Source: an uncultured Acidobacteriaceae bacterium (lineage in GTDB: Bacteria > Acidobacteriota > Terriglobia > Terriglobales > Acidobacteriaceae). From it: a stretch of DNA of 64,000 nucleotides. The DNA is taken from positions 18,125-82,124 of the forward strand of contig CAIWFH010000080.1 of the NCBI GenBank assembly GCA_903911925.1, written 5' to 3'. Position numbers and translations under genes: made by a program. Each line of letters opens with the position of its first letter. Positions within the stretch are counted from its first letter, which is position 1. The notes under the pieces were generated by a model that saw nothing but the letters and a program-made list of their open reading frames with translations, ran no database searches and was not told the DNA's origin. Of the stretch, positions 49,113 to 58,005 are shown piece after piece.

Positions 49113-50293
49113 TAGCCGCGGAGAGCTTTATTGAAGTGGATTTCTGCCAGCGGGCGAAGCACGGCCAGTTGATTTCAGGGGATGTGTTTCTCTCGGAGAA
49201 GGTCAAGCAGGAAGGCCGGATTGTGACGGTTCTTTCCGACGGACTTGGCAGCGGAATAAAAGCCAGCGTACTGGCCACCATGACTGCGACTATGGCGCTG
49301 AAATTTGCCGCCAGCGCCATGGACATTCGCAGTTCCGCCGAAATCATCATGGACACTCTCCCGATCTGCAGCGTGCGCAAGATCAGCTACTCGACTTTCA
49401 CGGTAGTCGATATGGCCAGCACAGGCGAAACCCGCATCATCGAGCACGGCAACCCTTCGTTCCTCCTTATTCGGCCTAAAGGCGAGGTAGATGTTTCAAA
49501 AACGCAGTTGCTTCCCAAGCGCTGGGAAGACCGTGTCATCAGCTATTCCACATTTAACGTGCAGCGTGAAGATCGCATCGTCTTCTTTTCAGATGGCATT
49601 ACTCAGGCAGGAATGGGCGAGTTTCGCACGCCGCTTGGGTGGGGATTGCAGAAGGTCGAAGAGTTTGTTCGCGAGAAGATTGACCGCTACCCTTACATTT
49701 CGGCACGCGAGCTTAGCCGCATTTTAGTTGCGCGCGCCGAAGAGGTGGATGGGCTGAGCGCAAAAGACGACATCACCTGCGGAGTCGTTTACTTTCGGAG
49801 TCCCCGCAAGTTGCTGGTGATAACCGGGGCGCCTTTCAATCGCGCTCACGATCAGGATCTGGCCAAAATGGCGGAGCAGACATCGGGCCGCAAAGTTATT
49901 TGCGGAGGAACGACAGCCAACATTCTGGCACGCACGCTGAACCGCACGATCGAAGTCGACATGAGGCAGCGGTTCCATTCAAAGGTTCCGCCTACAGCGC
50001 GGCTCGAGGGATTCGACCTGGTGACCGAGGGCACGCTCACTTTGGGCGAGGTGCTTCGCCTGCTTGAAGAGGGCTTCGCACCGGAGGACATGAAGTCGAA
50101 CGGAGCCGTGCGCCTTGCGACAATGTTGCTGGACAGCGACATTGTCAAGTTCGCAGTTGGGACCAGGATCAACGAAGCGCATCAGGACCCGAATATTCCC
50201 GTTGAGCTTGACCTCAGGCGCAATATCGTAAAGCGAATTGCAAAGCTCCTTGAAGACAAGCACATGAAGCGCGTTGTAATTCAATATCTCTAA
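49109..50293 (+). CDS. SpoIIE-family PP2C protein phosphatase, partner of the sensory hydrogenase
   Basis: 394 aa. The phosphatase domain shows VLSDGLGSGIKASVLATMT near 36-54 (metal Asp), IIEHGNPSFLLI, DRIVFFSDGITQAG near 150-163 and KDDITCGVVYFR near 217-228. The remaining 165 residues form a second domain, starting KLLVITGAPFNRAHDQDLAKM, that I do not recognise beyond its usual occurrence in these proteins. Start is GTG 49109, overlapping the previous stop, with AGGGG upstream. Target is unknown; an anti-sigma-antagonist or a hydrogenase regulator is plausible. Stops tail-to-tail with the GH36 gene, overlapping by 4 nt. Confidence 0.85.
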   Translation: MIAAESFIEVDFCQRAKHGQLISGDVFLSEKVKQEGRIVTVLSDGLGSGIKASVLATMTATMALKFAASAMDIRSSAEIIMDTLPICSVRKISYSTFTVVDMASTGETRIIEHGNPSFLLIRPKGEVDVSKTQLLPKRWEDRVISYSTFNVQREDRIVFFSDGITQAGMGEFRTPLGWGLQKVEEFVREKIDRYPYISARELSRILVARAEEVDGLSAKDDITCGVVYFRSPRKLLVITGAPFNRAHDQDLAKMAEQTSGRKVICGGTTANILARTLNRTIEVDMRQRFHSKVPPTARLEGFDLVTEGTLTLGEVLRLLEEGFAPEDMKSNGAVRLATMLLDSDIVKFAVGTRINEAHQDPNIPVELDLRRNIVKRIAKLLEDKHMKRVVIQYL

Positions 50294-52539
50294 ATGAGTT
50301 GAAGGAACACCAGTTCCGAACTTAGCGTGGTCGCCAGATGGACATCCAAGCCAGTCGATAATAACTCGCTTCCCTGCACTTCGCGGTCGGGGGCGCTTCC
50401 ATCTTCAAAGTGAAGTCGATAACGCCGGGATGGATCGAGACCGGCGAGAACAAAACGATGCTCCGACTCTGACGGAGTGGCGCCGCGGAACGCAAAGACG
50501 ACGCCATTGCCGCGTACTGGATTCCAATACTCCACTCCATCCCAGTGAACGCCGTCCGGGCGGTCAGATACGTGATAGAGTTCGGCATCGCGTATCAATG
50601 GGCGCAGCTTCTCTTTGTAAAGGGCGATGGCTCTTTTCGTTGTTTCGTGCTGTTCCGGGGTCCATGCGGTCGTATCAAGCATGATGCTCACCCAGCCCAT
50701 CATCCCGCTGCGGAGCATGTAGAGAAAGTTCTCCGACCGTGGTACGGGCCACTTCTCAACGTAGCTCTCAAGCATAGCTGCCGGCAGCATGTGGCTTGTG
50801 TCATAGAATGCGCGACGGTTGGAGAGCGGATCGTAGGTGTCGGTTATGGAGAAGTAGTCGCCGTGCGCCGCAGAGCCGAAGTCCACCATGCGGCCTCCGT
50901 CGTTGCAAATCTCGAAAAGGAGGCCGGGATGCTCGCGCCGCAGCTTCTCGTAGATCTCGTAGTAGGCCCGCACGGCATGGTAGCTCACGTCGGTCGAGTT
51001 AGAGGCCAGCACAAAATCGGATGCCCAGTCGTGAACGATTCGCATGGTGCTGCGGTTGGGCGGGGCATGGGGATGATCATCGCGGACGCACCCTTGCGCC
51101 ACAAGATAGCCATCGTGCTCGAGCATGTCGAGACGGTAATCTTCGACAATGCGCTTTACCTCTTTGGCAGCATAGTCGCGCGCGGCAGGAACACCAAGGT
51201 CGATGGTCTGGCCCTTGAACTCCTCGGGCTTCCAGTTCGGCGGCAGATCGGAGATGAGCCAGCCGCGGGCCGCGGGATTGTGCACGTTGAGCGCGCCAGG
51301 CTCGGTATCGAGCGCGGCCTGACTCCAATCGACCCAGATGCCGAAACGCAAACCCTGCATGTGCGCGGCATCGGCGATGGACGCGAGGCCGTGCGGGAAT
51401 TTTTTCGCATCGGGATACCAGTCGCCAACGCCGCGGAACCAGCCAGCATCAAGATGGAACATTTCGAGGCCCAGTTCTTTTGACTGCGCGATCATGCGCA
51501 ATGCAAGGGCCTCATCCACCTGCATGCCGCTGCCCCAACTGTTGTTTACCGTGAGCGGATATTGCGGGTCGTTCCAAGTGCGTGGATTGCCAAGGACCGC
51601 GCGCACCCAGGGCCGCAACTGATTGCCAGCGCCGTCTGGTCCAGCGGTGAAAGCGCCAAGAAAAACAGGCGGCGTCTCAAATCTGCCGCCGGGCTCAATT
51701 CTTGTTGCGAATGGACCCGGCTCCGGATTGAGGCCAAGAACGGACTCGACTCTATCGCCGGAGCGCACAAGCGTAATGCGCGTTCGGCCACTAAACTCGA
51801 TGCCCGCAAACCAACCGCTTTGCGGATGATCTTCGCCATAGACAAACAGGGCTGGAATAATCTCACGCTGCTCACCGGGCGATGGAAACGCGTAGGTAGA
51901 CGACTTGCCGATCCAGCGATAGCCTTCTGATACAGGCTCGACATGGGTGCCCTGGGGTGACGGCGTATCCGCGCCCTTCTCAACGTAAAGATTGCGCAAA
52001 GCCATGTCTTGCGGCGTTTGAAGGTTGAGACGGAGAGAATCCACCATCGGCAGCCATATCTCTTGCCCGCTGAGGTTTTCGATGGTGATGCGATGCTCCA
52101 CCGGACCGAAGGCGGCGCGCGCTTCCCACTGCCAGCGCAGCAGCATATGCGGCTCGGCAGACTCATAGACAAACACAACATGCCGGGCATCGGCGCTGCC
52201 GAGCGCGGGCTTCAGGTGCCAGGCGGCCGCAACCTTTGCGCCATTCACTTCAACCGACTGCGGCAGGGTCTCCGGTTGCTGATTGAGCCAATCCGCGCCA
52301 GCTAATCCGGCAATGCGGGTGAGACGAGGCGCTTCGCTGCCTGCGCTCAGTCCAATCCGCACATCGGACGTGTTGAGAGAAACGCTTGCATCGCGCGGTT
52401 GCTGCGCCATCGCTCCGCTTGCGAGTAGTAGCGCGGTGATCGAGAATGCGATCCACCGGCATTCGCTTTGAGGGTTGTTGGGCGTTTCCTGACGGTCGCC
52501 GCAGATTGGGCGATGATGCAATGCACGAATCTCGATCAT
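50290..52539 (-). CDS. GH36-like alpha-galactosidase, secreted
   Basis: 749 aa. A beta-sandwich half (about 40-330) precedes a TIM barrel with NNSWGSGMQVDEALALRMI, FHLDAGWFRGVGDWYPD, RFGIWVDWSQ, the likely nucleophile Asp in LDMLEHDGYLV and the likely acid Asp in FEICNDGGRMVDFG. The hydrophobic stretch WIAFSITALLLASGAMA near 30-46 acts as a signal peptide after an unusually long basic start. The ATG at 52539 overlaps the stop of the next upstream gene (ATGA). It is probably an alpha-galactosidase or related exo-glycosidase; the exact linkage is not shown. Last gene of a minus-strand glycan operon. Confidence 0.82.
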   Translation of the reverse strand: MIEIRALHHRPICGDRQETPNNPQSECRWIAFSITALLLASGAMAQQPRDASVSLNTSDVRIGLSAGSEAPRLTRIAGLAGADWLNQQPETLPQSVEVNGAKVAAAWHLKPALGSADARHVVFVYESAEPHMLLRWQWEARAAFGPVEHRITIENLSGQEIWLPMVDSLRLNLQTPQDMALRNLYVEKGADTPSPQGTHVEPVSEGYRWIGKSSTYAFPSPGEQREIIPALFVYGEDHPQSGWFAGIEFSGRTRITLVRSGDRVESVLGLNPEPGPFATRIEPGGRFETPPVFLGAFTAGPDGAGNQLRPWVRAVLGNPRTWNDPQYPLTVNNSWGSGMQVDEALALRMIAQSKELGLEMFHLDAGWFRGVGDWYPDAKKFPHGLASIADAAHMQGLRFGIWVDWSQAALDTEPGALNVHNPAARGWLISDLPPNWKPEEFKGQTIDLGVPAARDYAAKEVKRIVEDYRLDMLEHDGYLVAQGCVRDDHPHAPPNRSTMRIVHDWASDFVLASNSTDVSYHAVRAYYEIYEKLRREHPGLLFEICNDGGRMVDFGSAAHGDYFSITDTYDPLSNRRAFYDTSHMLPAAMLESYVEKWPVPRSENFLYMLRSGMMGWVSIMLDTTAWTPEQHETTKRAIALYKEKLRPLIRDAELYHVSDRPDGVHWDGVEYWNPVRGNGVVFAFRGATPSESEHRFVLAGLDPSRRYRLHFEDGSAPDREVQGSELLSTGLDVHLATTLSSELVFLQLI

Positions 52540-55136
52540 GGCTTGAACTCGATGATAGCCTCGGCGCGGCGATACGGGGCCGACGCATTCTGAGTTGATG
52601 CAAATGTGAGGTCGACAACGCCGTCCGGGCCCTGCTTTATGGCGGTGCCAGTTGCGTGGGAAACTTGCCATTTGCTCTTGATGCGCAGGTGCGATTCGGC
52701 GCCCGTAGGCACATCCGCATCAATAGTGAGGGTATTTGCTTTCAGGCGAACGTTGACAATGTGCATGCCTGTGCTTGAGTCGCCTAGTTGATGTTCAGCG
52801 AAATCGGGAATTATTGATACGCCCCCTTGCAGAACCAACTGCAACTCGCTCTCTCCATTCGGAGCGTTAACAATCACTTTGGCGTTGGTCTGCTGAGGAT
52901 AGTTCTCCACCGTTGCCGCAACAGTGTGATGATTGAGGTCTGCGCTTTTGAGCGTGGATCCCAAGGGAAGGTCAGGGAGAAACTCAAGCTTGAATGGCGG
53001 ACCTGGATTCCCGATCTTGAGCGACAACTGTTCGTCGCTTCGATGTAACTCAAGTGAGACGGACGCGCCGCTGCGTTGAATCTGGGAGACAGAGAGATCG
53101 TTCCACTCCGCAGGCAGGCGAGGAGCGAAGACGATTTTGTTTGCCGCGGCCTCAATGGTCAATCCGAGTAGCCCATGGATTGTGGCATCGAGCAGGCCTG
53201 CCGAGGACCAGGTTTGTTCGGGCACCGACTCGATTTGCGGACGATAGGAGTTGCCGGCGAGAACCTCGGGCAGGTGTCCCAATGAGTCAAGCCGGGAAAG
53301 CGGAAGCAGCGTGCGCCATACCTGCAATGCGGTGACAGGCCGATGCTCTGACCAGAACGCAGCGAGCATGGCCGCCGAACCTAAAGGCCACACGCTGCCT
53401 TTGCCATAGGACTCGGGGTCGAAACCCGCCGATCCGGCAGCTACGCTTCGCGTGCCCCAATCGGTTTGAAACGACGCGGATGCCAGTTCATCGAGCATGT
53501 GCCCGGTCTGCTGTTCGGTGAACAGGTGGAGCGAGAGCGCCTCGGCGGGGCTGCTGCGCCTCTCAACCATCGGCTGCCCTGACTCTGAATGCCCGCTGAT
53601 CCAGAACTGCTCACTGTCATTCCAGTATTGCGCGCGGATGGATGCGCGGGCGCGCTGGGAGGCGCGGGATGCATCATCGGCCAGCGCTTTGTGGCCGCTC
53701 CGGACGGCGAGTTGCGCGAACGAGTCCGCCGCCTGAACCCAGCTGGCTGAGAGGCCCAGATCGTCCGACATGCGGTCCTGCTCGTCGCCGCCTTCCTTTC
53801 CGGGAGGAATTCTCGGAAGCCCGGTGGACGGATCGATGACGGAGAGGCAATAACGATATGCGGATTCGATTGCCGGCCAGTTTTCTTTGACGAAGGCAGC
53901 ATCCCCTGTTGCGGAAACATGGCGAGCCAACTTGCCAAAAAACTGAAACGTGATATCGACGTGGACAAACATGTAGGGATACTTGCCCGCCCAGTCGAGG
54001 AACCCGGCTCTTTGCGACATCTCATGCCATATCATCCCCGTTTTTTTGTCCTGGTAGCGAAGGACTAATTTCAGTTCGTCGCGCGCATGGGCGGTATCGC
54101 CCGCGGCAGTGGCCGCATCGGCCGCAACCAGGCCGTCGCCGGCGAAGAACCAATCGTATTGCGGGCGGCGGGCCCCGCGGCTTGGGCCGTAACCGGCGAC
54201 ATAACCGCAGCCGAGATCGGGATTGCAGACCCAGGCCTGATCGAGCGCGATCTCGGACCACTCGATGGCTTGATTCACGCGCTGATCGGACGTCTCAACA
54301 TGCAGAAGGCTCTTGGCGTATTCACGATAATGCGCCTCGGACTCTCTGTAAAGCGCGTCTTGGTCGCGAATAAGTTTATGGAACAGCAGCCCGGTGTCAG
54401 CGGCATGCGGAGGGTTGAGGGCCATCCAGGCCGTGGCTAGACCGGAGGCTCCCGCGCGCAACGTAAAGCCGAAGCCTGTCTCGGCTGCGCCGTGCGCCGT
54501 GCGATTGTCGACATCGTCGTGGGCCACGAGGTCCGGCGATCCCACTACCGCGGTGTATCCATTCGCCGGCTCACGCAGAAGATAGGCTGAGAGCGAAGGG
54601 TCCCATGCGACCTCTTGCCCGCCAACCGAAGCGGGCCACATCAGGTTCATTACCGGCGTGGCGTGGACTTCAATATCGACAGGCTTTCCGCCTTCAACGG
54701 AATAGGTAAGGATGGCTCCGGGTTCGTTCAAGGGAACGAAGAGTTTCTCGCGGACAACAAAATCAGGCCCAACGTAGACGCGCGTAATCGAGCCTGGTTC
54801 GTATGTGACGCGCCTGAGAATATCCGCGCCGCTGATGGGAGTCGTGGCGCCTGCGGGAAGGAATGAAACTCGGTAGCCGCTGAGGATCTGGAATGGATAG
54901 GCCCAGACCTCCAGGCTGTCGGAGGCATAGCCTGCCACGAGCGCTCGCCTTCCATGCACGGCAACAAAGCGCTGCGGGGCCACTGCTTCGCTTTCAAGCG
55001 AGATGGACCCTACGGCCAGCGCATGCGCTGGGCTTTGCTGTGCGAGCGCGGGCATTGACAGCAATGCAACGGCGCAGATCGCAGGCAAGAGGCCGGCGAG
55101 ATTGCGTCGTTGCAGTACCCATTGTGTCACGGGCAT
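52536..55136 (-). CDS. Secreted six-hairpin glycosidase (amylo-1,6-glucosidase-like)
   Basis: 866 aa with signal peptide (LLPAICAVALLSMPALAQ). An N-terminal beta-sandwich (about 40-270) is followed by an alpha/alpha barrel containing YDWFFAGDGLVAADAATAAG, KTGMIWHEMSQRAGFLDW, GLPRIPPGKEGGDEQDRMSDDLGLSASW and the late ESYGKGSVWPLGSAAML; it ends with beta-rich domains. The pattern is that of debranching-type and rhamnosidase-like six-hairpin enzymes. GAGGGAG lies before the ATG. The next gene upstream is a broken paralogue of the same build. Confidence 0.78.
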   Translation of the reverse strand: MPVTQWVLQRRNLAGLLPAICAVALLSMPALAQQSPAHALAVGSISLESEAVAPQRFVAVHGRRALVAGYASDSLEVWAYPFQILSGYRVSFLPAGATTPISGADILRRVTYEPGSITRVYVGPDFVVREKLFVPLNEPGAILTYSVEGGKPVDIEVHATPVMNLMWPASVGGQEVAWDPSLSAYLLREPANGYTAVVGSPDLVAHDDVDNRTAHGAAETGFGFTLRAGASGLATAWMALNPPHAADTGLLFHKLIRDQDALYRESEAHYREYAKSLLHVETSDQRVNQAIEWSEIALDQAWVCNPDLGCGYVAGYGPSRGARRPQYDWFFAGDGLVAADAATAAGDTAHARDELKLVLRYQDKKTGMIWHEMSQRAGFLDWAGKYPYMFVHVDITFQFFGKLARHVSATGDAAFVKENWPAIESAYRYCLSVIDPSTGLPRIPPGKEGGDEQDRMSDDLGLSASWVQAADSFAQLAVRSGHKALADDASRASQRARASIRAQYWNDSEQFWISGHSESGQPMVERRSSPAEALSLHLFTEQQTGHMLDELASASFQTDWGTRSVAAGSAGFDPESYGKGSVWPLGSAAMLAAFWSEHRPVTALQVWRTLLPLSRLDSLGHLPEVLAGNSYRPQIESVPEQTWSSAGLLDATIHGLLGLTIEAAANKIVFAPRLPAEWNDLSVSQIQRSGASVSLELHRSDEQLSLKIGNPGPPFKLEFLPDLPLGSTLKSADLNHHTVAATVENYPQQTNAKVIVNAPNGESELQLVLQGGVSIIPDFAEHQLGDSSTGMHIVNVRLKANTLTIDADVPTGAESHLRIKSKWQVSHATGTAIKQGPDGVVDLTFASTQNASAPYRRAEAIIEFKP

Positions 55137-55243
55137 GACTTCTCCCTCAAAAAGCTGCCTGCCTCAAATGGCATTTCAAGCCCTTCGGCGGGCTCGCGCC
55201 TGCCTGATTTCATCTTTGCAACGACGCGAAACTGCTACATCCA

Positions 55244-57772
55244 TTACCACGAAAATACAACTGTCGTGGTGACGTATCCGGCCCCAGCGGGAAACGTGAC
55301 AGCAGCCTCGCGCAGACCGTTGGTTATCGCACCCATATTCGCACCTTCCGCGTGCACGTGCATATTCTGGGCATTTTCGCGAAGCTTGAAGTGGCATGTT
55401 TCGCCCGCAGTTCCGGCGAGAATCAGCGTAGCGCGATGGGCTTCGAATTTTTCGTCGAGCACTTTCGACTGGCTTGTCTCGGCGCCGAACTCGGGGAGCT
55501 TGCTGGCTATGGCCACTTCCAGTTCCGGCAAGGGAATGTGGAGCGCGGCTCCCGCGAGGTGAGCACCGGCCGCATGAGAAGCAAGGTGCAACCCGGCCGG
55601 CGCGTGAATTGCTTCTACGACGAGATCATTTGCAGTACGCGTGAACTTGAGATCCACGCGCGCTGTTCCAAAGGGAACGCTGCGGACGGTTGCGTCTTGC
55701 CAGTCGGCGGGGAGATGGGGGGGTACGTTGAGCGTGTTTGCCGGCAGATCCCACTCAAGCCCGAACATGCCGCGAACGACCGGGGAAATGACCATGGCCG
55801 AAGACCAGAGCTGATGCGCAGAGCTGCGCCCAAGCGGCTGGAAAAAGCGCCCGGAGAGAATTTCAGTTACGTTGCCCAAATCCTGCGACCAGGTGAGGTT
55901 GGCATTTTGCATCGGGTGGGCGTAGCCGGAGAGCGCATGGCCGGTGCGATACTCGGCAACCGAAACCCACCCGGTGAAGAGCGGCCAAACCGATCCCTGG
56001 TGGTAGCTGATGGGGTCGTAGAAACTGGTGTGTTCGTTGGTCAGGCGCGTGCCCCAATCAGTGGAGAATTCACTCGATGCCCAGGACGAGAACATCTTCT
56101 GGCCGTGGTCGAGCTTGTAATCGCCGTCCCACCATGCCACGGCCGGGAAGATGGTATCGGTCGCGTCTGCACCTTCGCTGCCGTTCCAACTAAAAGCATA
56201 GGAGTCGCTTCCCTGCTTGTAGTACTCCGATTCAACCTGGCGGCTAATCTTCGCGGCGCGGGCCTCGGCAGAGGCAGCCAGATCGCTGCGTCCCTCGGCG
56301 CGGGCCAGGTTCGCAAAGGCAAGGCTGGCCTGCTTATCGAGCACAGCCAGGCAGATTTCCTGCCTGGGCATCCTGGGAACCCAGGACTCCACCCAGGCTG
56401 TGCCCTCCGAGTTGCCGTAAATTCCGTCGCCATCTTCATCGTGGGCGCACTCGAACTGCCAGGCGCGCACCAGGTTGTCCCAGTGGGCGTCAATAAATTG
56501 CTTGTCCCCACTGATGCGAAGGTAATCGTTCATGGCCATGGGCAGCAGCACCGTTGCGTCGGCGGCGGCGTAGGCATAGGGCAAGCCCTTCCAGTCAACC
56601 AGGTCGGCGGTTTGCGACCACTCGTGGAGAATCTTGCCCTGCGGGCTCTGGCGACGGAGCAGAAATTCGATCTGCGTGCGCGTGGCCTCAAAGCCTCCAA
56701 TGCTGTTTTCCGCATAGAGGGTCCACAGGGCGTCCCGCCCAAAGAACCAGCCAAAGCCCGGCCGCACAGTATCGCCAGAGCCATAGAAACCTGCCGTGAA
56801 CGCCTCTTCGTTGTGTGACGGCGTTTCTACGCGGAGTTGGTCGATGAAGGCAACAGCCCACGAGAAGGCCTGATTCAGACTCGAGTCTGGAATATCGATG
56901 CTCATACTGTTGGCCAGAAGGCGCTGTTAATAAATTTGATTGCCCTGATAAATCGCCTGGCTGGCCTGATCGAGCGAACTGAGTTAAGCAGCGAACGACT
57001 CTTTTGTCGAGGTGGCCCTGGTGTCGCCGACAGCGACGAGGAGCGGGTACAAGAGTTGCGCATCGCGGGCGGGGTCAAAACGCAGGATGAATTGCAGCGG
57101 ATAAGACGCGGCCCGTTCCTGGTACGGTTCCATGATGCCCGGTCCCGCTGTGGGGATTGCGATCGCCGCGGCATGGTCGGGAGAGTTGAGGTGCAGGATG
57201 TAGAAGCCGCTTGAAGCACCGGTAGCAATCCACTCAGGATCGGCACGGTCGTCAGACGCAACTGGCCACATGAGTTTCATGTTCGGCTTCAGATTGAAGG
57301 TCAGCGTGAGCGGACGCACGGCTTCAATTTGGAAGAGAATGAGCGCGCCTGCGCTCTGCGCCTCCGCCTTCGGGGCGATAATGATTTCGCGAACGGTGAA
57401 GTTGGCATGCGAGAAAGTGATGATGGTCGAGTCAGGCCGCACTTCGATTCCCGCCGCATGCAGGTTGACCTCGATGGGAACCGGATAGTTGTCCATCAGA
57501 GCCGAAATGTGCAGGTCGCTGAAGATCTTCCAGGGGAAACTCCATAGCTCGAATGAGCCATCCTGCTGCCCCAGCACGGCGCCGCGCAGGCCAACCACCG
57601 AGAATGGGCGGGACGGAACTGCCTCGCGCTGAATTGAAAGCGAGCCTTGCGGTGAACTTGTAGAGAATAATGGCTGCGGCGGCAAGGGCTGCAACGGAGC
57701 TTGCGAGAAAAGCGGCGGGATGATGCAAAGAAAGGCAAGAAGAGAAAGGACCCACAGAGCAGCGCGTCTCAT
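55244..57772 (-). pseudogene. Second six-hairpin glycosidase, interrupted by two in-frame TAA codons
   Basis: Two pieces in the same frame form one protein of about 840 aa that aligns with the 52536-55136 product. The first (57772 to 56987) has a signal peptide (ALWVLSLLAFLCIIPPLFSQA) and the N-terminal sandwich (SLSIQREAVPSRPFSVVGLRGA, MKLMWPVASDD). TAA codons follow at 56984-56986 and 56927-56929. The sequence between them (LSSLDQASQAIYQGNQIY) and after (QRLLANSMSID) matches the paralogue, and the barrel (FGWFFGRDALWTLYAENSI, ILHEWSQTADLVDWKG, SYHQGSVWPLF) stays open to 55244. Both stops could come from CAA by C-to-T change. The ATG at 56905 has no ribosome site. The start could also be 57862. 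Confidence 0.8.
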
Positions 57773-57961
57773 CGGCGATGCCGCAAGGCCAAATAGCCCA
57801 AGAACCGCACTCTGACTGCGGTGCGTGTGTTGCAGTGGATTCCACATTACCATCGGTTCCATGTCTTGTCCCGGGAAGGTGCTGGAGATGACTCTCCGCT
57901 CACAAACTACTGCCGCGCGCCTGGTTCGGAGCGACCCCTCGGCGAGCGTGAGGTGAGAGAA

Positions 57962-57985
57962 ATGGCGAGCCGATTGGCTCGCCAT
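57962..57985 (-). terminator. Hairpin after TonB receptor remnant
   Basis: ATGGCGAGCC and GGCTCGCCAT form a perfect 10-bp stem with a 4-nt loop, 21 nt after the receptor stop on the minus strand, followed by TTCTCTC. A likely terminator or attenuator between receptor and glycosidase genes, mirroring the arrangement at 24061-24102. Confidence 0.6.
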
Positions 57986-58005
57986 CTCCCGGAGTTGGTT
58001 GAGGT

